Source: Ensifer adhaerens
GTDB taxonomy: Bacteria > Pseudomonadota > Alphaproteobacteria > Rhizobiales > Rhizobiaceae
DNA: 64,000 nucleotides
Assembly (NCBI RefSeq): GCF_020035535.1
Contig: NZ_CP083350.1
Span: 186,001-250,000, forward strand
Reading direction: 5' to 3'
The notes under the pieces are model-generated. The model worked only from the letters and a program-made list of their open reading frames with translations. It searched no databases and had not been told where the DNA came from. Below, one piece after another: positions 36,920 to 45,766 of the stretch. Numbering within the stretch: the first letter of the stretch is position 1; every line of letters starts with the position of its first letter. Position numbers and translations under genes: made by a program.

Positions 36920-37425
36920 ATCAGCGATTCCACATTGCGATGCAGGCGGATGGTCCAGGGTCTTTCGACAATGAGGTGCTGGACCAGCATACCGGCCGAG
37001 GCGAGTGCGAGCGGCCCGTAGGAAAGACTGCGCGACAGGTCGAGCGCGATCGTGTGCACATGCCGCGAGGTCCAGGCCTGCCACGCAAAGAGGACCGTCA
37101 TGGCGATGAAGAAAAGCGCCAGCAGAAGATAGTTGAACCAGGCGACAGCCTTCTGCCAGCTTTCGGGGAAGGTTGCGACGAGAACGTCGATGGCGGCATG
37201 TGTGCCGAGGCGGACACCGGCGACTGCGCCGAAGAAGACGAGATAGGCAAAGGCCATGATCGCCAGTTCGTATGTCCAGGCAGCCGGCTGCGGGAAGATG
37301 TAGCGGCTGATCACGCCCCAAAGTATCGAAAATACGATGACGAGCAGCGCCGCAACGCCAATCGCCTCATCGGCGCGACGCAGACTGAGCAGAGGAATTG
37401 CTTCCTCCGGTGGTGAAGTTTCCAT
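36916..37425 (-). CDS. dctQ: TRAP transporter small permease DctQ
   Basis: The 169-residue protein has four membrane helices (about 20-40, 50-70, 93-115 and 130-152) and the DctQ motif ISRYIFPQPAAWTYELA. DctQ links the binding protein to the DctM channel. It is 140 bp downstream of dctP with a strong hairpin in the gap, and coupled to dctM by a 4-base overlap. Confidence 0.9.
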   Translation of the reverse strand: METSPPEEAIPLLSLRRADEAIGVAALLVIVFSILWGVISRYIFPQPAAWTYELAIMAFAYLVFFGAVAGVRLGTHAAIDVLVATFPESWQKAVAWFNYLLLALFFIAMTVLFAWQAWTSRHVHTIALDLSRSLSYGPLALASAGMLVQHLIVERPWTIRLHRNVESLI

Positions 37426-37529
37426 GGTTGCCTCGAAGTCCTAAGGGGCGGAATGGGAGTGGCGGCACCGAACGGGCGGACATGCCCGCGCGGCCTGGCG
37501 TCATCGCGCCGCGACGCGCGAGAGAATGT

Positions 37530-37558
37530 CCGGGCGTAGCCATTCGAGCCACGCCCGG
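37530..37558 (-). other. Intercistronic hairpin between dctP and dctQ
   Basis: CCGGGCGT (37530-37537) and ACGCCCGG (37551-37558) form a perfect 8-bp stem with a 13-base loop just after the dctP stop. Such hairpins commonly stabilise the upstream binding-protein mRNA and lower expression of the permease genes. Confidence 0.5.
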
Positions 37559-37565
37559 TACAGCG

Positions 37566-38543
37566 TTACTCGGCCATTGCCTTCTGCACCTGATCGTACA
37601 TTCCCGGCGTGATGTTCGGCACCTTCTCGTAGGCCGCGCGCGAGGCTTCGATGAAGGCTGGGACGTCGATGTCGGTGACGATTTCGACGCCGGAGGCAGC
37701 GAGCTGCTTGGCGTAGGCATCATCGGTCTCGAGCGTCATCTCAGTCAGTTCCTTGGCGATCGTCTGCCCCTCTTCGAGCAGGATCTTTTGCAGGTCTTCC
37801 GGCAGGCCGTTGAAGAACTGACTGGAAGCCACCCAGGCCGTGAACATGATCTGGTGACCGGTCTTCGAAATCACCTTGCGGGTTTCGTTCAGCTTTGCCC
37901 CGGCGATCGAGCCGAAGGGACCTTCGGCCGCGTCGACGACACCGGTCTGCAGGGCGTTGTAGACGTCGCCCCAGGGCAGTTCCGTCGGGCGGGCACCATA
38001 GTTGCCGAAGGTGGCCATCATGATCGGCGAGGACGGCACGCGAATGGTGACGCCGGCAAGGTCGGCCGGTGAGCGCACCGGTTTGTTGGCGATGATGTGG
38101 CGATAGCCGAAGAGGCCATTCGGCATGATGATCTTGATGCCCTGCGCTTCCAGCTTGCCGGACAGCTCCTTGTAGAGATCCGAGGCGAAGAGACGGTCGG
38201 TCGCGGCGAGATCCGGATAGACATAGGGTCCGGCCAGGATCGACAGGTCCGGAACGAACTGGCCGAGCTGGCCATAGTCCGTGGCGCTGAGCAGGCTCGC
38301 CCCACTCATGACCATTTCGTTGACCTTCTTCTGCGCCCCAAGCTGATCACCCGTCATGACCGTGATGGCAATGCGGCCGCCGGAGCGTTCGCCGACACGT
38401 TCGGCATAGGTCTTCATCGCTTTGACGATGGGCTCGTTGGGGTTCACCTGCGAGGTCGAGAACCGCAGGCTGTACTCCTGCGCATTGGCAATGCCGCAAC
38501 AGGAAAGGGCAGCCAGAGCGGCTGCGACGATCAAGGTCTTCAT
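37566..38543 (-). CDS. dctP: TRAP transporter substrate-binding protein DctP
   Basis: The 325-residue protein has a signal peptide (about 1-22, ending GIANA) and the DctP/SiaP fold, with the ligand-anchoring arginine expected in PADLAGVTIRVPSSPIM and the conserved LPWGDVYNALQTGVVDAAEGP. The likely ligand is a sugar acid or other carboxylate, in keeping with the neighbouring sugar-acid catabolic genes. ATG 38543 follows GAGGAGGAA; an upstream in-frame ATG at 38603 lies in a palindromic control region. Confidence 0.9.
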   Translation of the reverse strand: MKTLIVAAALAALSCCGIANAQEYSLRFSTSQVNPNEPIVKAMKTYAERVGERSGGRIAITVMTGDQLGAQKKVNEMVMSGASLLSATDYGQLGQFVPDLSILAGPYVYPDLAATDRLFASDLYKELSGKLEAQGIKIIMPNGLFGYRHIIANKPVRSPADLAGVTIRVPSSPIMMATFGNYGARPTELPWGDVYNALQTGVVDAAEGPFGSIAGAKLNETRKVISKTGHQIMFTAWVASSQFFNGLPEDLQKILLEEGQTIAKELTEMTLETDDAYAKQLAASGVEIVTDIDVPAFIEASRAAYEKVPNITPGMYDQVQKAMAE

Positions 38544-38597
38544 CAGTTCCTCCTCTTTCCGGACCCCCCTCCGGAACGCACAACGGATGAATGATCT

Positions 38598-38607
38598 ATT
38601 CATGAAT
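38598..38607. promoter_or_regulatory. Palindrome upstream of the TRAP operon
   Basis: ATTCATGAAT is a perfect 10-bp palindrome 55-64 bp upstream of the dctP start, within an AT-rich patch. It resembles the AT-rich palindromes at the IclR/ABC and lactonase promoters further right. It is a candidate operator. Confidence 0.45.
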
Positions 38608-38675
38608 GAACTTTTGCGTCAAGAGTGAAAGGATACGCTCTCACCCACGTCTTCGCCGCTTTTTGGAAAGAATGC

Positions 38676-38708
38676 AAAAAAGCCGGAGCGATGGACCATC
38701 GCTCCGGC
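38676..38708 (-). terminator. Rho-independent terminator of the fuconate-type catabolic operon
   Basis: GCCGGAGCGATGG (38682-38694) and CCATCGCTCCGGC (38696-38708) are exact reverse complements around a single base. On the minus strand the stem is followed by six T residues. It lies 48 bp after the fuconate dehydratase stop and is the clearest intrinsic terminator in the window. Confidence 0.88.
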
Positions 38709-38755
38709 CTCAGAACTTTGAATGATGTATTTTTATATGAATTCTTCGGTCATCC

Positions 38756-40027
38756 TCAGAATGTGTATTCCGCGATCGATTGCGGCTTCATCTCGATGGA
38801 GAAGCCCGGCCGTTGCGGCGGCATGTAGGCTGCGTCTTCAATCACGCAGGGATCGACGAAGTGCTCGTGCAGATGGTCGACATATTCGATGACACGTCCC
38901 TCCTTCGTGCCGGAGACGGCGACGTAGTCGATCATCGACAGGTGCTGCACATATTCGCAAAGGCCAACGCCGCCGGCATGCGGCCAGACCGGCAGCTCGT
39001 ACTTCGCCGCGACCAGCAGCACCGCCAAAACCTCGTTGAGACCGCCCATGCGGCACGAGTCGATCTGGACGATGTCGATCGCGCCCTCGGCGATGAACTG
39101 CTTGAACATGATGCGGTTCTGGCACATCTCACCGGTTGCGACCTTCACCGGCCCGATTGCCTCGCGGATCTTGCGGTGACCGGCAACGTCGTCGGGGCTA
39201 GTCGGCTCCTCGATGAAAAACGGCTTGGCAAAGGCGAGCTGCTTGACCCAGTCGATCGCCTCGCCGACCTCCCAGACCTGGTTGGCGTCGATCATCAGGT
39301 AGCGGTCCGGCCCGATTACCTCGCGGGCGATCGTCAGTCGCCGGATGTCGTCGGCAAGGTCTCGGCCGACCTTCATCTTGATATGGTTGAAGCCTTCGTC
39401 GATCGCCTCCTGGGCGAGACGTCGGAGCTTGTCGTCGTCATAGCCGAGCCAGCCCGCCGACGTCGTGTAGCAAGCATAACCTTCCTTCTCGAGTGTCGCG
39501 ATGCGCTGCGCCTTGCCGGGTTCGGCCTTGCTGAGGATGGCGACCGCTTCGTCACGCGTCAAAACGTCGGTCATGTAGCGATAGTCGACGATATCGGCGA
39601 TCTCTTCCGGCGACATGTCGGCGACAAGCCGCCACACGGGCTTGCCCGCTTCCTTGGCGAGCAGGTCCCAAACGGCGTTGACGACAGCGCCGGTCGCCAG
39701 ATGCATCGCGCCTTTCTCCGGGCCGATCCAGCGCAGCTGGCTGTCGCTGGTCAGGTGCCGCCAGAAGCGGCCGGGATGGGCGAGAATGTCTGCTGTGTCC
39801 TGGCCGACGATCAGATGCGCCATGGCCTTGATCGCCATGCAGCAGATGTCGTTGCCGCGGCCGATGGTGAAGGTGAGACCATGGCCCGCAAGCCCCTCCC
39901 GATCGGTGTCGAGGATGACATAGGCCGCGGAATAATCCGGGTCCGGGTTCATCGCGTCGGAACCGTCGAGGCTCTGCGAGGTCGGAAAGCGCAGGTCGAA
40001 GACGCGCAGATCAGTGATGCGGGTCAT
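38756..40027 (-). CDS. L-fuconate dehydratase (enolase superfamily)
   Basis: The 423-residue protein has the mandelate-racemase-subgroup catalytic set: K217 and K219 in HIKMKVG, metal ligands D248, E274 (FIEEPTSPDD) and E300, and H350 in WPHAGGVGLCE. Length and the DSCRMGGLNEVLAVLLVA and PHAGGVGLCEYVQHLSMIDY segments match L-fuconate dehydratases, which convert L-fuconate to 2-keto-3-deoxy-L-fuconate. The chosen ATG drops an unlikely N-terminal extension. It is the last gene before a strong terminator. Confidence 0.88.
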   Translation of the reverse strand: MTRITDLRVFDLRFPTSQSLDGSDAMNPDPDYSAAYVILDTDREGLAGHGLTFTIGRGNDICCMAIKAMAHLIVGQDTADILAHPGRFWRHLTSDSQLRWIGPEKGAMHLATGAVVNAVWDLLAKEAGKPVWRLVADMSPEEIADIVDYRYMTDVLTRDEAVAILSKAEPGKAQRIATLEKEGYACYTTSAGWLGYDDDKLRRLAQEAIDEGFNHIKMKVGRDLADDIRRLTIAREVIGPDRYLMIDANQVWEVGEAIDWVKQLAFAKPFFIEEPTSPDDVAGHRKIREAIGPVKVATGEMCQNRIMFKQFIAEGAIDIVQIDSCRMGGLNEVLAVLLVAAKYELPVWPHAGGVGLCEYVQHLSMIDYVAVSGTKEGRVIEYVDHLHEHFVDPCVIEDAAYMPPQRPGFSIEMKPQSIAEYTF

Positions 40028-40046
40028 GGTCACTCCAGTCTTATGA

Positions 40047-40892
40047 TCAATCGTCCGCGCGCACGGACTGCTTCTGGCTGCCGAGGCCCTCGATGCCGAG
40101 TTCGACGACATCGCCAGCCCTAAGGTAACGCGGCGGCTTCATGCCCATGCCGACGCCGGGCGGCGTGCCGGTGGAGATGATGTCGCCCGGCTGCAGCGAC
40201 ATGAACTGCGACAGGTACGAAACGAGATAAGCGACGCCGTAAACCATGGTCTTCGACGAGCCGTTCTGCATGGTTTCGCCGTTGACCTTCAGCCACATCG
40301 GCAAGTTCTGCGGATCCGGCACCTCGTCCTTCGTCACCAGCCACGGGCCCGTCGGGCCGAAGGTGTCGCAGGACTTGCCCTTGGTCCACTGACCCTGACG
40401 CTCGATCTGGAAGGCACGCTCGGAGACGTCGTGCACGGTGCAGTAGCCGGCGACATAGTCGAGTGCTTCCGCCTCGCTGACGTACTTCGCCTTGCGGCCG
40501 ATGACGACGCCGAGTTCCACTTCCCAGTCGGTCTTCTCCGAGCCGCGCGGAATGATCAGGTCGTCATTCGGGCCGACGATCGCCGACGTCGCCTTCATGA
40601 AGATGATCGGTTCGGAGGGAACCGTGGCGCCCGTCTCGGCGGCATGGTCGGAATAGTTGAGGCCGATGCAGATGAACTTGCCGGTACCGGCCACGCAGGG
40701 GCCGAGCCGCTGGTTGCCGTCTACAGCCGGAAGACCGGCAAGATCGAGCGCCTTGAGTTCGGCGAGTTTGTCCGGGTCGAGCGCCGCACCGGAGAAATCG
40801 GCGACGTGGCCGGAAAGGTCGCGCAAGGTGCCGTTCGCATCGAGGATGCCCGGCTTTTCCTGGCCCGGGAGGCCGTAACGAAGAAGTTTCAT
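40047..40892 (-). CDS. FAH-family hydrolase (2,4-diketo-3-deoxy-L-fuconate hydrolase-like)
   Basis: The 281-residue protein has the fumarylacetoacetate hydrolase fold, with FICIGLNYSDHAAETG and the metal-binding block DWEVELGVVIGRKAKYV. The ending GDIISTGTPPGVGMGM is also typical. In the non-phosphorylated fucose route this family splits 2,4-diketo-3-deoxy-L-fuconate into pyruvate and L-lactate. The role is inferred from its position next to fuconate dehydratase and the SDR dehydrogenase. ATG 40892 removes a long unsupported extension. Confidence 0.88.
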   Translation of the reverse strand: MKLLRYGLPGQEKPGILDANGTLRDLSGHVADFSGAALDPDKLAELKALDLAGLPAVDGNQRLGPCVAGTGKFICIGLNYSDHAAETGATVPSEPIIFMKATSAIVGPNDDLIIPRGSEKTDWEVELGVVIGRKAKYVSEAEALDYVAGYCTVHDVSERAFQIERQGQWTKGKSCDTFGPTGPWLVTKDEVPDPQNLPMWLKVNGETMQNGSSKTMVYGVAYLVSYLSQFMSLQPGDIISTGTPPGVGMGMKPPRYLRAGDVVELGIEGLGSQKQSVRADD

Positions 40893-40917
40893 ATCTCTGC
40901 TTCCTGCTTGTCTGTTG

Positions 40918-41652
40918 TCAGATGGTCCAGCCGCCATCGATGGCATAGGCCTGACCGGTCGTATAGGTGGCGCCAGCGAGATGGACGGCAAGGTCGGCAA
41001 TCTCTTCCGGGGTGCCGAGGCGGCCCATCGGCTGGCGGGCGATGAAGGCGGCGCGCGCCGTTTCATAGTCGCCCTGGGCGCGCATGCGGTCCTGCAGCGA
41101 CGGGCTTTCGACTGTGCCGGGGCAAATCGCGTTGCAGCGAATACCCTCAGAGACATAGTCGGCGGCAACGGCCTTGGTGAGACCGATGACCGCCGCCTTG
41201 GTGACGCCATAGGCAAACCGGTTAGGCACACCCTTGATGCTGGAAGCGACCGAAGCCATGTTGATGATGGCGCCGTCCTTGCGCTGAAGCATCGCCGGCA
41301 GGACCGCGCGGATGGTGCGGATCATCGCCTTGACGTTGAGGTCGAGGGCGAATTCGAGGTCGGAATCCTTCATCTCCAGGATTGAGCCGGCATGCACGAA
41401 ACCGGCGCAATTGAAGAGCACATCGACAGCGCCGATCTTTGCGACCAGCGCTTCGACGGCCCCAGTATCGAGGACGTCGAGCCGATGGGTCTCGATATCG
41501 GCCTCCCTGGCGAGCGCGGCAAGCGCATCGGCGTTGATATCCGTAGCATGCACTTTCGCGCCGGCCCCTGCGAAGGCCAAAGCCGAAGCGCGGCCGATGC
41601 CTTGGGCGGCAGCCGTAATCAGGACGACCTTGCCTTTAAGATCCGCTGTCAT
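40918..41652 (-). CDS. SDR-family dehydrogenase (2-keto-3-deoxy-L-fuconate dehydrogenase-like)
   Basis: The 244-residue protein is a classical short-chain dehydrogenase: nucleotide-binding VLITAAAQGIGRASALAFA (one Gly of TGxxxGIG replaced by Ala), D in HATDIN suggesting NAD preference, NxAG-like NCAG, and the Ser/Tyr/Lys triad with YGVTK. It is likely to oxidise 2-keto-3-deoxy-L-fuconate to the diketo acid used by the adjacent FAH hydrolase. Confidence 0.88.
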   Translation of the reverse strand: MTADLKGKVVLITAAAQGIGRASALAFAGAGAKVHATDINADALAALAREADIETHRLDVLDTGAVEALVAKIGAVDVLFNCAGFVHAGSILEMKDSDLEFALDLNVKAMIRTIRAVLPAMLQRKDGAIINMASVASSIKGVPNRFAYGVTKAAVIGLTKAVAADYVSEGIRCNAICPGTVESPSLQDRMRAQGDYETARAAFIARQPMGRLGTPEEIADLAVHLAGATYTTGQAYAIDGGWTI

Positions 41653-41662
41653 TCTCGATCCC

Positions 41663-42109
41663 TCATGCTTTGCGTTCGACGACCAGGATATGGTCGGCGG
41701 CAAGGACGACCTCGCCACGCTGGTTGATAACTTCTAACCGTTCCACGACGCGCCCCGACTTCGGCCGTTTCGGATCGTCCTCCTTGGCAGAAATCGTGAC
41801 GCGGGTGCGGATCGTATCGCCGATATGAACCGGACGCACGAAGCGCAGACGATCATAGCCGTAGGAAAAGGCAACCGGATTGATCAGCGATGCCGTGAGC
41901 CCGACGCCAATCGAAAAGATCATTGTGCCGTGGGCAATGCGCTGGCCGCCCGGCAGGGTCTTGGCAAACTCCGCGTCCATGTGATGCGGAAAGAAATCGC
42001 CGGTGTGCCCTGCATGGACGACGAAGTCGGTCTCGGTGATCGTGCGGCCCGTCGTCAGGCGCTCATGCCCCAACTCGTAATCTTCGAAATGGATGATCTG
42101 TTCTGACAT
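41663..42109 (-). CDS. MaoC-like hot-dog protein in the fuconate cluster
   Basis: The 148-residue protein has a MaoC-like hot-dog fold: the catalytic segment [16 protein letters not shown] with Asp and His, then IAHGTM. These proteins normally hydrate enoyl-CoA. The segment [19 protein letters not shown] is nearly repeated in the MaoC protein at 54.2-54.8 kb ([19 protein letters not shown]), so the two are paralogues. No CoA step is known in the fucose route, so its job here is open. It sits between the SDR and Gfo/Idh genes. Confidence 0.82.
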   Translation of the reverse strand: MSEQIIHFEDYELGHERLTTGRTITETDFVVHAGHTGDFFPHHMDAEFAKTLPGGQRIAHGTMIFSIGVGLTASLINPVAFSYGYDRLRFVRPVHIGDTIRTRVTISAKEDDPKRPKSGRVVERLEVINQRGEVVLAADHILVVERKA

Positions 42110-42110
42110 C

Positions 42111-43190
42111 TCAGCGTCCCGGAAGTGGCGCGATCGCCGTTGCCGGCGCGGCACTCGATTGATAGGCGGCCTCGACCAGGGCCATCGTCTGCCAGGCGTC
42201 CTCCACCGAGCCGATCAGTTCGTGGTCCTCGCCCGTGGCGAAGCGCTGCAGATTGGCCATGCGGTTGACGAAGGCATCGGGGAACCAAGCGCCTTCGAGC
42301 GGTACCGAAACCCACTCGCTGCCGCCGGCTGGCTTGATCCAGAGCTCGTCCGGCTCGCCCTTGGGATAGTCGAGATTGACGCCGAGCTTCACATAGGCGG
42401 CACCCGACGTACCCGAGATGCGGAACTCGCAGGCCTGGAACTTGCGGCCGAAATCATGATCGTGATTGACCGAGAGCACGCAGCGCACACGATCGCCATA
42501 GTCGAGGATCGCAGCCGTCCGCGTCTGGGCAACCGCGTGGTTCGGATGGCCGATCGTCTTGGCGTGAACGCCCAAGGGGTTGCCGAGCAGGCCGCGCACC
42601 AGGTCCAGATAGTGGATGGAGTGCATGGCGATCTCGATGCGCGGCAGGCGTTTGAGGAACGGCCACAGGCCCCAGGGGGTGGCGAGCGCCAGCCAGGCGT
42701 CGAAATCGACGACCTCGCCGAGGTACCCCTTGGCGATGGCGTCTTTCAGCGCCAGCATCATCGGCGCAAAGCGAAGCTGGAAGTTGACGGCTGCCTTGAG
42801 GTTGCGCGTCCGGCAGATATCGAGAATGGCCGTCGCAGCTTCAAGATCCGAACCCATCGGCTTCTGGATCAGCGCGGCTGCGCCAATCGGCAGCTTGGCG
42901 AGGATGGCTGCATGGGCCGCCGGCGGGGTCGCAAGGTCGAAGAGCGCATCGGCGACCGCAAGCGCATCCGCCTCTTTGTCGAAGGCGCGGATAGCCCATT
43001 TGTCTGCCAAGGCTGCTGCCTTGGAGTGGTCAGGGTCATAAATCCCTGCAACCGGGAAACCCGCCTGGCGATAGGCTGGCAGATGCGCGTCGCCGACGAT
43101 GCTGCCGGCACCGAAGATCACGATCGGCCGCGGCTTGTCCGGTTTCGGCCACCACTGCCTGAGCGCGCCCGGATCGAAATTGTCAGCCAT
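42111..43190 (-). CDS. Gfo/Idh/MocA family oxidoreductase
   Basis: The 359-residue protein has an N-terminal NAD(P)-binding fold ([18 protein letters not shown]) and the QKPMG version of the family's EKP motif around residue 123, followed by the alpha/beta C-terminal domain (about 130-340). It probably oxidises a sugar or inositol-like substrate as the entry step of this cluster. It overlaps the mutarotase gene by 8 bases. Confidence 0.85.
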   Translation of the reverse strand: MADNFDPGALRQWWPKPDKPRPIVIFGAGSIVGDAHLPAYRQAGFPVAGIYDPDHSKAAALADKWAIRAFDKEADALAVADALFDLATPPAAHAAILAKLPIGAAALIQKPMGSDLEAATAILDICRTRNLKAAVNFQLRFAPMMLALKDAIAKGYLGEVVDFDAWLALATPWGLWPFLKRLPRIEIAMHSIHYLDLVRGLLGNPLGVHAKTIGHPNHAVAQTRTAAILDYGDRVRCVLSVNHDHDFGRKFQACEFRISGTSGAAYVKLGVNLDYPKGEPDELWIKPAGGSEWVSVPLEGAWFPDAFVNRMANLQRFATGEDHELIGSVEDAWQTMALVEAAYQSSAAPATAIAPLPGR

Positions 43191-43533
43191 TGCGGGAGAC
43201 CTTGCCGTCGTGATGGAAGACCTCTTCCGTCATCGCCCACCACTCTCCTTCCTTTCGCGTCTCAAGCGGCTTCTGGCAGGGCATGCAGACCGACCACCAT
43301 TCCTGGTTCTTCGGGTGTGCCGCCATCTTCGCCATGTCCGCCTCGAAATCCGCGCCGACATACTCCCAATAGCCGAAGAGCAGGTTTTCCGGCTCCTTGA
43401 GGAAGATCGAGTAATTGGTGACGTTGCACTCGGAAATCAGCGCGAGGATCTCCGGCCAGACGGCCGCGTGCAGAGCCTTGTATTCGGCGATCTTCGAGGC
43501 TTCGAGACCGATCACCATTCCCATCCGCTGCAT
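43183..43533 (-). CDS. L-rhamnose/L-fucose mutarotase (DUF718 type)
   Basis: The 116-residue protein matches the RhaM-type mutarotase family: an N-terminal QRMGMVIGLE and KALHAAVWPEILALI with the catalytic His and Tyr region, then NYSIFLKEPENLLFGYWEY and the end WWSVCMPCQKP. It interconverts anomers of a 6-deoxy sugar, supporting fucose or rhamnose as substrate of the cluster. It is co-directional and overlaps the Gfo/Idh gene. Confidence 0.88.
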   Translation of the reverse strand: MQRMGMVIGLEASKIAEYKALHAAVWPEILALISECNVTNYSIFLKEPENLLFGYWEYVGADFEADMAKMAAHPKNQEWWSVCMPCQKPLETRKEGEWWAMTEEVFHHDGKVSRNG

Positions 43534-43548
43534 GACGACCTCCCTGCC

Positions 43549-44661
43549 CTAGCCACGAAACTCGCGCGTGAACTCGTCGATCGAGCGCGCACGCACGGCA
43601 TCCCAGTCCCAGGAAATGCCGATGCCCGGCTCGGACGGTGCCAAAGCGCGACCGTTCCTGATCTCCATGCCCTTGGTCGTCAGGTCGTCGAGCTGCGGAA
43701 TGTACTCGACATATTTGCCGTTCGGCACCGCGCAGACCAGACTGACATGCAACTCCATCAGAAAATGCGGGCAGACCGGAATGTCGAAGGCTTCCGCCGC
43801 ATGCGCGACTTTCAGCCACGGCGTGATGCCGCCGATGCGGGCAACGTCGACCTGGACGATTGAGCAGGCGCCCTTCTGCATGTATTCGCGGAAATGACGG
43901 ATCGAATACATGGATTCGCCGACCGCGATCGGCGTTGGCGTCAAGCGCGTCAGCCGGATATGGCCGTCGAGATCATCGGCCGGCAGCGGCTCCTCGATCC
44001 AGGCAAGATCCAGTTCCTTCAGCCGCGATGCCCGGCGGATCGCCTCGTCGACGGTGAAGCCCTGGTTGCAGTCGGTCATGATCTCGAAGCCGTCGCCGAG
44101 CGCCTTGCGCATCGCCGACAGACGATCGTAGTCCTCGGAACCGTGCGGCTTGCCGATCTTCACCTTCGAACCGGAAAAACCCTTGGCCTTGGCGGCCAGC
44201 GCGTCTTCGACCAACGCATCTTTCTCGATGTGCAGCCAGCCGCCCTCGGTCGTATAGAGCGGGCAGCTCTCCTTGGCGCCGCCGGCAAGCTTCCAGAGCG
44301 GCAGCTTCTGCTTCTTGGCGCGCAGGTCCCAAAGGGCCGTATCGACAGCAGCCAGTGCCAGCGCCGTTATCGGGCCGATCGTTGTGGCGTGGGTCGCAAA
44401 TTCTAGTCTGTGCCAGATCGCCTCGATGCAATCGGCATCTTCGCCAATCAGGATCGGCACCAGGTGATCGGAGAGAAGCCGCATCACCGACGAACCGCCG
44501 GTACCGATCGTGTAGCTGTAGCCGGTGCCGGTTGCGCCATCGCTGTCGGTGACGGTGACGATTGGGGTTTCCTGGCTGACGAAGCTCTGGATCGCATCGG
44601 TCCGCTTCACCTTCGGCGGCAGGTCAACCATGCGCAGTTCAATTTTCTCGATTCTTGCCAT
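43549..44661 (-). CDS. Second enolase-superfamily sugar-acid dehydratase
   Basis: The 370-residue protein has the mandelate-racemase-type site: K166/K168 in SKVKIGK, D197 with N199 in DCNQGF, E223 in WIEEPLPADD, E249 in VGESM and H299 in CPHFLMELH. It is clearly distinct from the L-fuconate dehydratase of the same cluster in length and motifs. It may dehydrate a second aldonate such as galactonate- or arabinonate-like acids. Its substrate cannot be named from the sequence. Confidence 0.85.
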   Translation of the reverse strand: MARIEKIELRMVDLPPKVKRTDAIQSFVSQETPIVTVTDSDGATGTGYSYTIGTGGSSVMRLLSDHLVPILIGEDADCIEAIWHRLEFATHATTIGPITALALAAVDTALWDLRAKKQKLPLWKLAGGAKESCPLYTTEGGWLHIEKDALVEDALAAKAKGFSGSKVKIGKPHGSEDYDRLSAMRKALGDGFEIMTDCNQGFTVDEAIRRASRLKELDLAWIEEPLPADDLDGHIRLTRLTPTPIAVGESMYSIRHFREYMQKGACSIVQVDVARIGGITPWLKVAHAAEAFDIPVCPHFLMELHVSLVCAVPNGKYVEYIPQLDDLTTKGMEIRNGRALAPSEPGIGISWDWDAVRARSIDEFTREFRG

Positions 44662-44662
44662 G

Positions 44663-45760
44663 TCAGCCTTCCAGAGCCTTGCCGGTATCGATTTCGAAGA
44701 GATGGGCGCGCGAGAGGTCGAAGCTCATGCGCACCTTCTCGCCCGAGGCGAGCGGGCGTGGGTTGAGCATGCGCGACACCCAGTCGCGGCCGTTGAATTG
44801 AATGAAGACGAGCGTCTCGTTGCCGAGCGGTTCGGTGATCGTAACCGGCAGTTCCACCTCGTGCACGGCCGCCGGATCGCCGGCATGCAGGCCATGGCCG
44901 CTTGGATAGATGTCGTCGGGCCTCAGGCCGAACGTGACCTTCTGGCCCGGACGCAGTGCCTTGGCAAAGCGCGGCGGGATCGGCAGCCGTGCGCCGCTTA
45001 CAAAGACCAGCGCGCCGTTGTCGACGATCGCCTCGTCCATGTTCATCGGCGGCGAGCCGATGAAGCCGGCGACGAATTTGGTGGCCGGGCGTTGGAACAC
45101 CTCTTCAGGTGTGCCGACCTGTTCGATGTATCCGTCGCGCATGATCACGATGCGGTCCGATAGCGTCATCGCCTCGACCTGATCGTGGGTGACATAGATC
45201 ATCGTTGCCTGCATGCGGGCGTGCAGCTTCTTGATCTCGGTGCGGACTTGCGTCCTGAGCTTGGCGTCGAGGTTCGACAGAGGCTCGTCGAACAGGAAGA
45301 CATCAGGCTGACGCACGATCGCCCGTCCCATGGCAACACGCTGGCGCTGGCCGCCGGAAAGCTGCGACGGGCGGCGCTCCAGGAGATGGCCGAGATCGAG
45401 GATGGCGGCGGCCTCGTCGACCCGCGTCTTGATTTCGTCTGCCGAGCGCCCGGCAATCTTCAGCGAGAAACCCATGTTTTCAGCGACCGTCATGTGCGGA
45501 TAGAGCGCATAGGACTGGAAGACCATGGAGATGTTGCGCGCCCTCGGCGGCAGGTCGTTGACCTTCTTTCCGCCGATTTCGATGGCGCCGTCGCTGACGT
45601 CCTCGAGGCCGGCGATCATCCGCAGCGTCGTCGACTTGCCGCAGCCCGAGGGGCCGACGAGCGCGATGAACTCGCGGTCCTTCACTTCGAGGTCGATGCC
45701 GTGGACGACCTCGAGCGCGCCGTAGCGCTTGACCAGTTTCCTGAGGGTAACAGGAGCCAT
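44663..45760 (-). CDS. CUT1 sugar ABC importer ATP-binding subunit (UgpC/MsmK type)
   Basis: The 365-residue ATPase has Walker A GPSGCGKST, signature LSGGQRQRVAMGRAIV, Walker B VFLFDEPLSNLD and a C-terminal OB-type regulatory domain (about 240-360) containing FGLRPDDI. It energises the importer formed by the two permeases and the binding protein upstream. It lies 6 bp after the second permease gene and 1 bp before the enolase-type dehydratase gene. Confidence 0.92.
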   Translation of the reverse strand: MAPVTLRKLVKRYGALEVVHGIDLEVKDREFIALVGPSGCGKSTTLRMIAGLEDVSDGAIEIGGKKVNDLPPRARNISMVFQSYALYPHMTVAENMGFSLKIAGRSADEIKTRVDEAAAILDLGHLLERRPSQLSGGQRQRVAMGRAIVRQPDVFLFDEPLSNLDAKLRTQVRTEIKKLHARMQATMIYVTHDQVEAMTLSDRIVIMRDGYIEQVGTPEEVFQRPATKFVAGFIGSPPMNMDEAIVDNGALVFVSGARLPIPPRFAKALRPGQKVTFGLRPDDIYPSGHGLHAGDPAAVHEVELPVTITEPLGNETLVFIQFNGRDWVSRMLNPRPLASGEKVRMSFDLSRAHLFEIDTGKALEG

Positions 45761-45766
45761 GAACGA

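Noticed and set aside
38780..40123. 447-codon open frame opposite the fuconate dehydratase
   Set aside because: The dehydratase has a complete active site on the minus strand; the opposite frame is a shadow.
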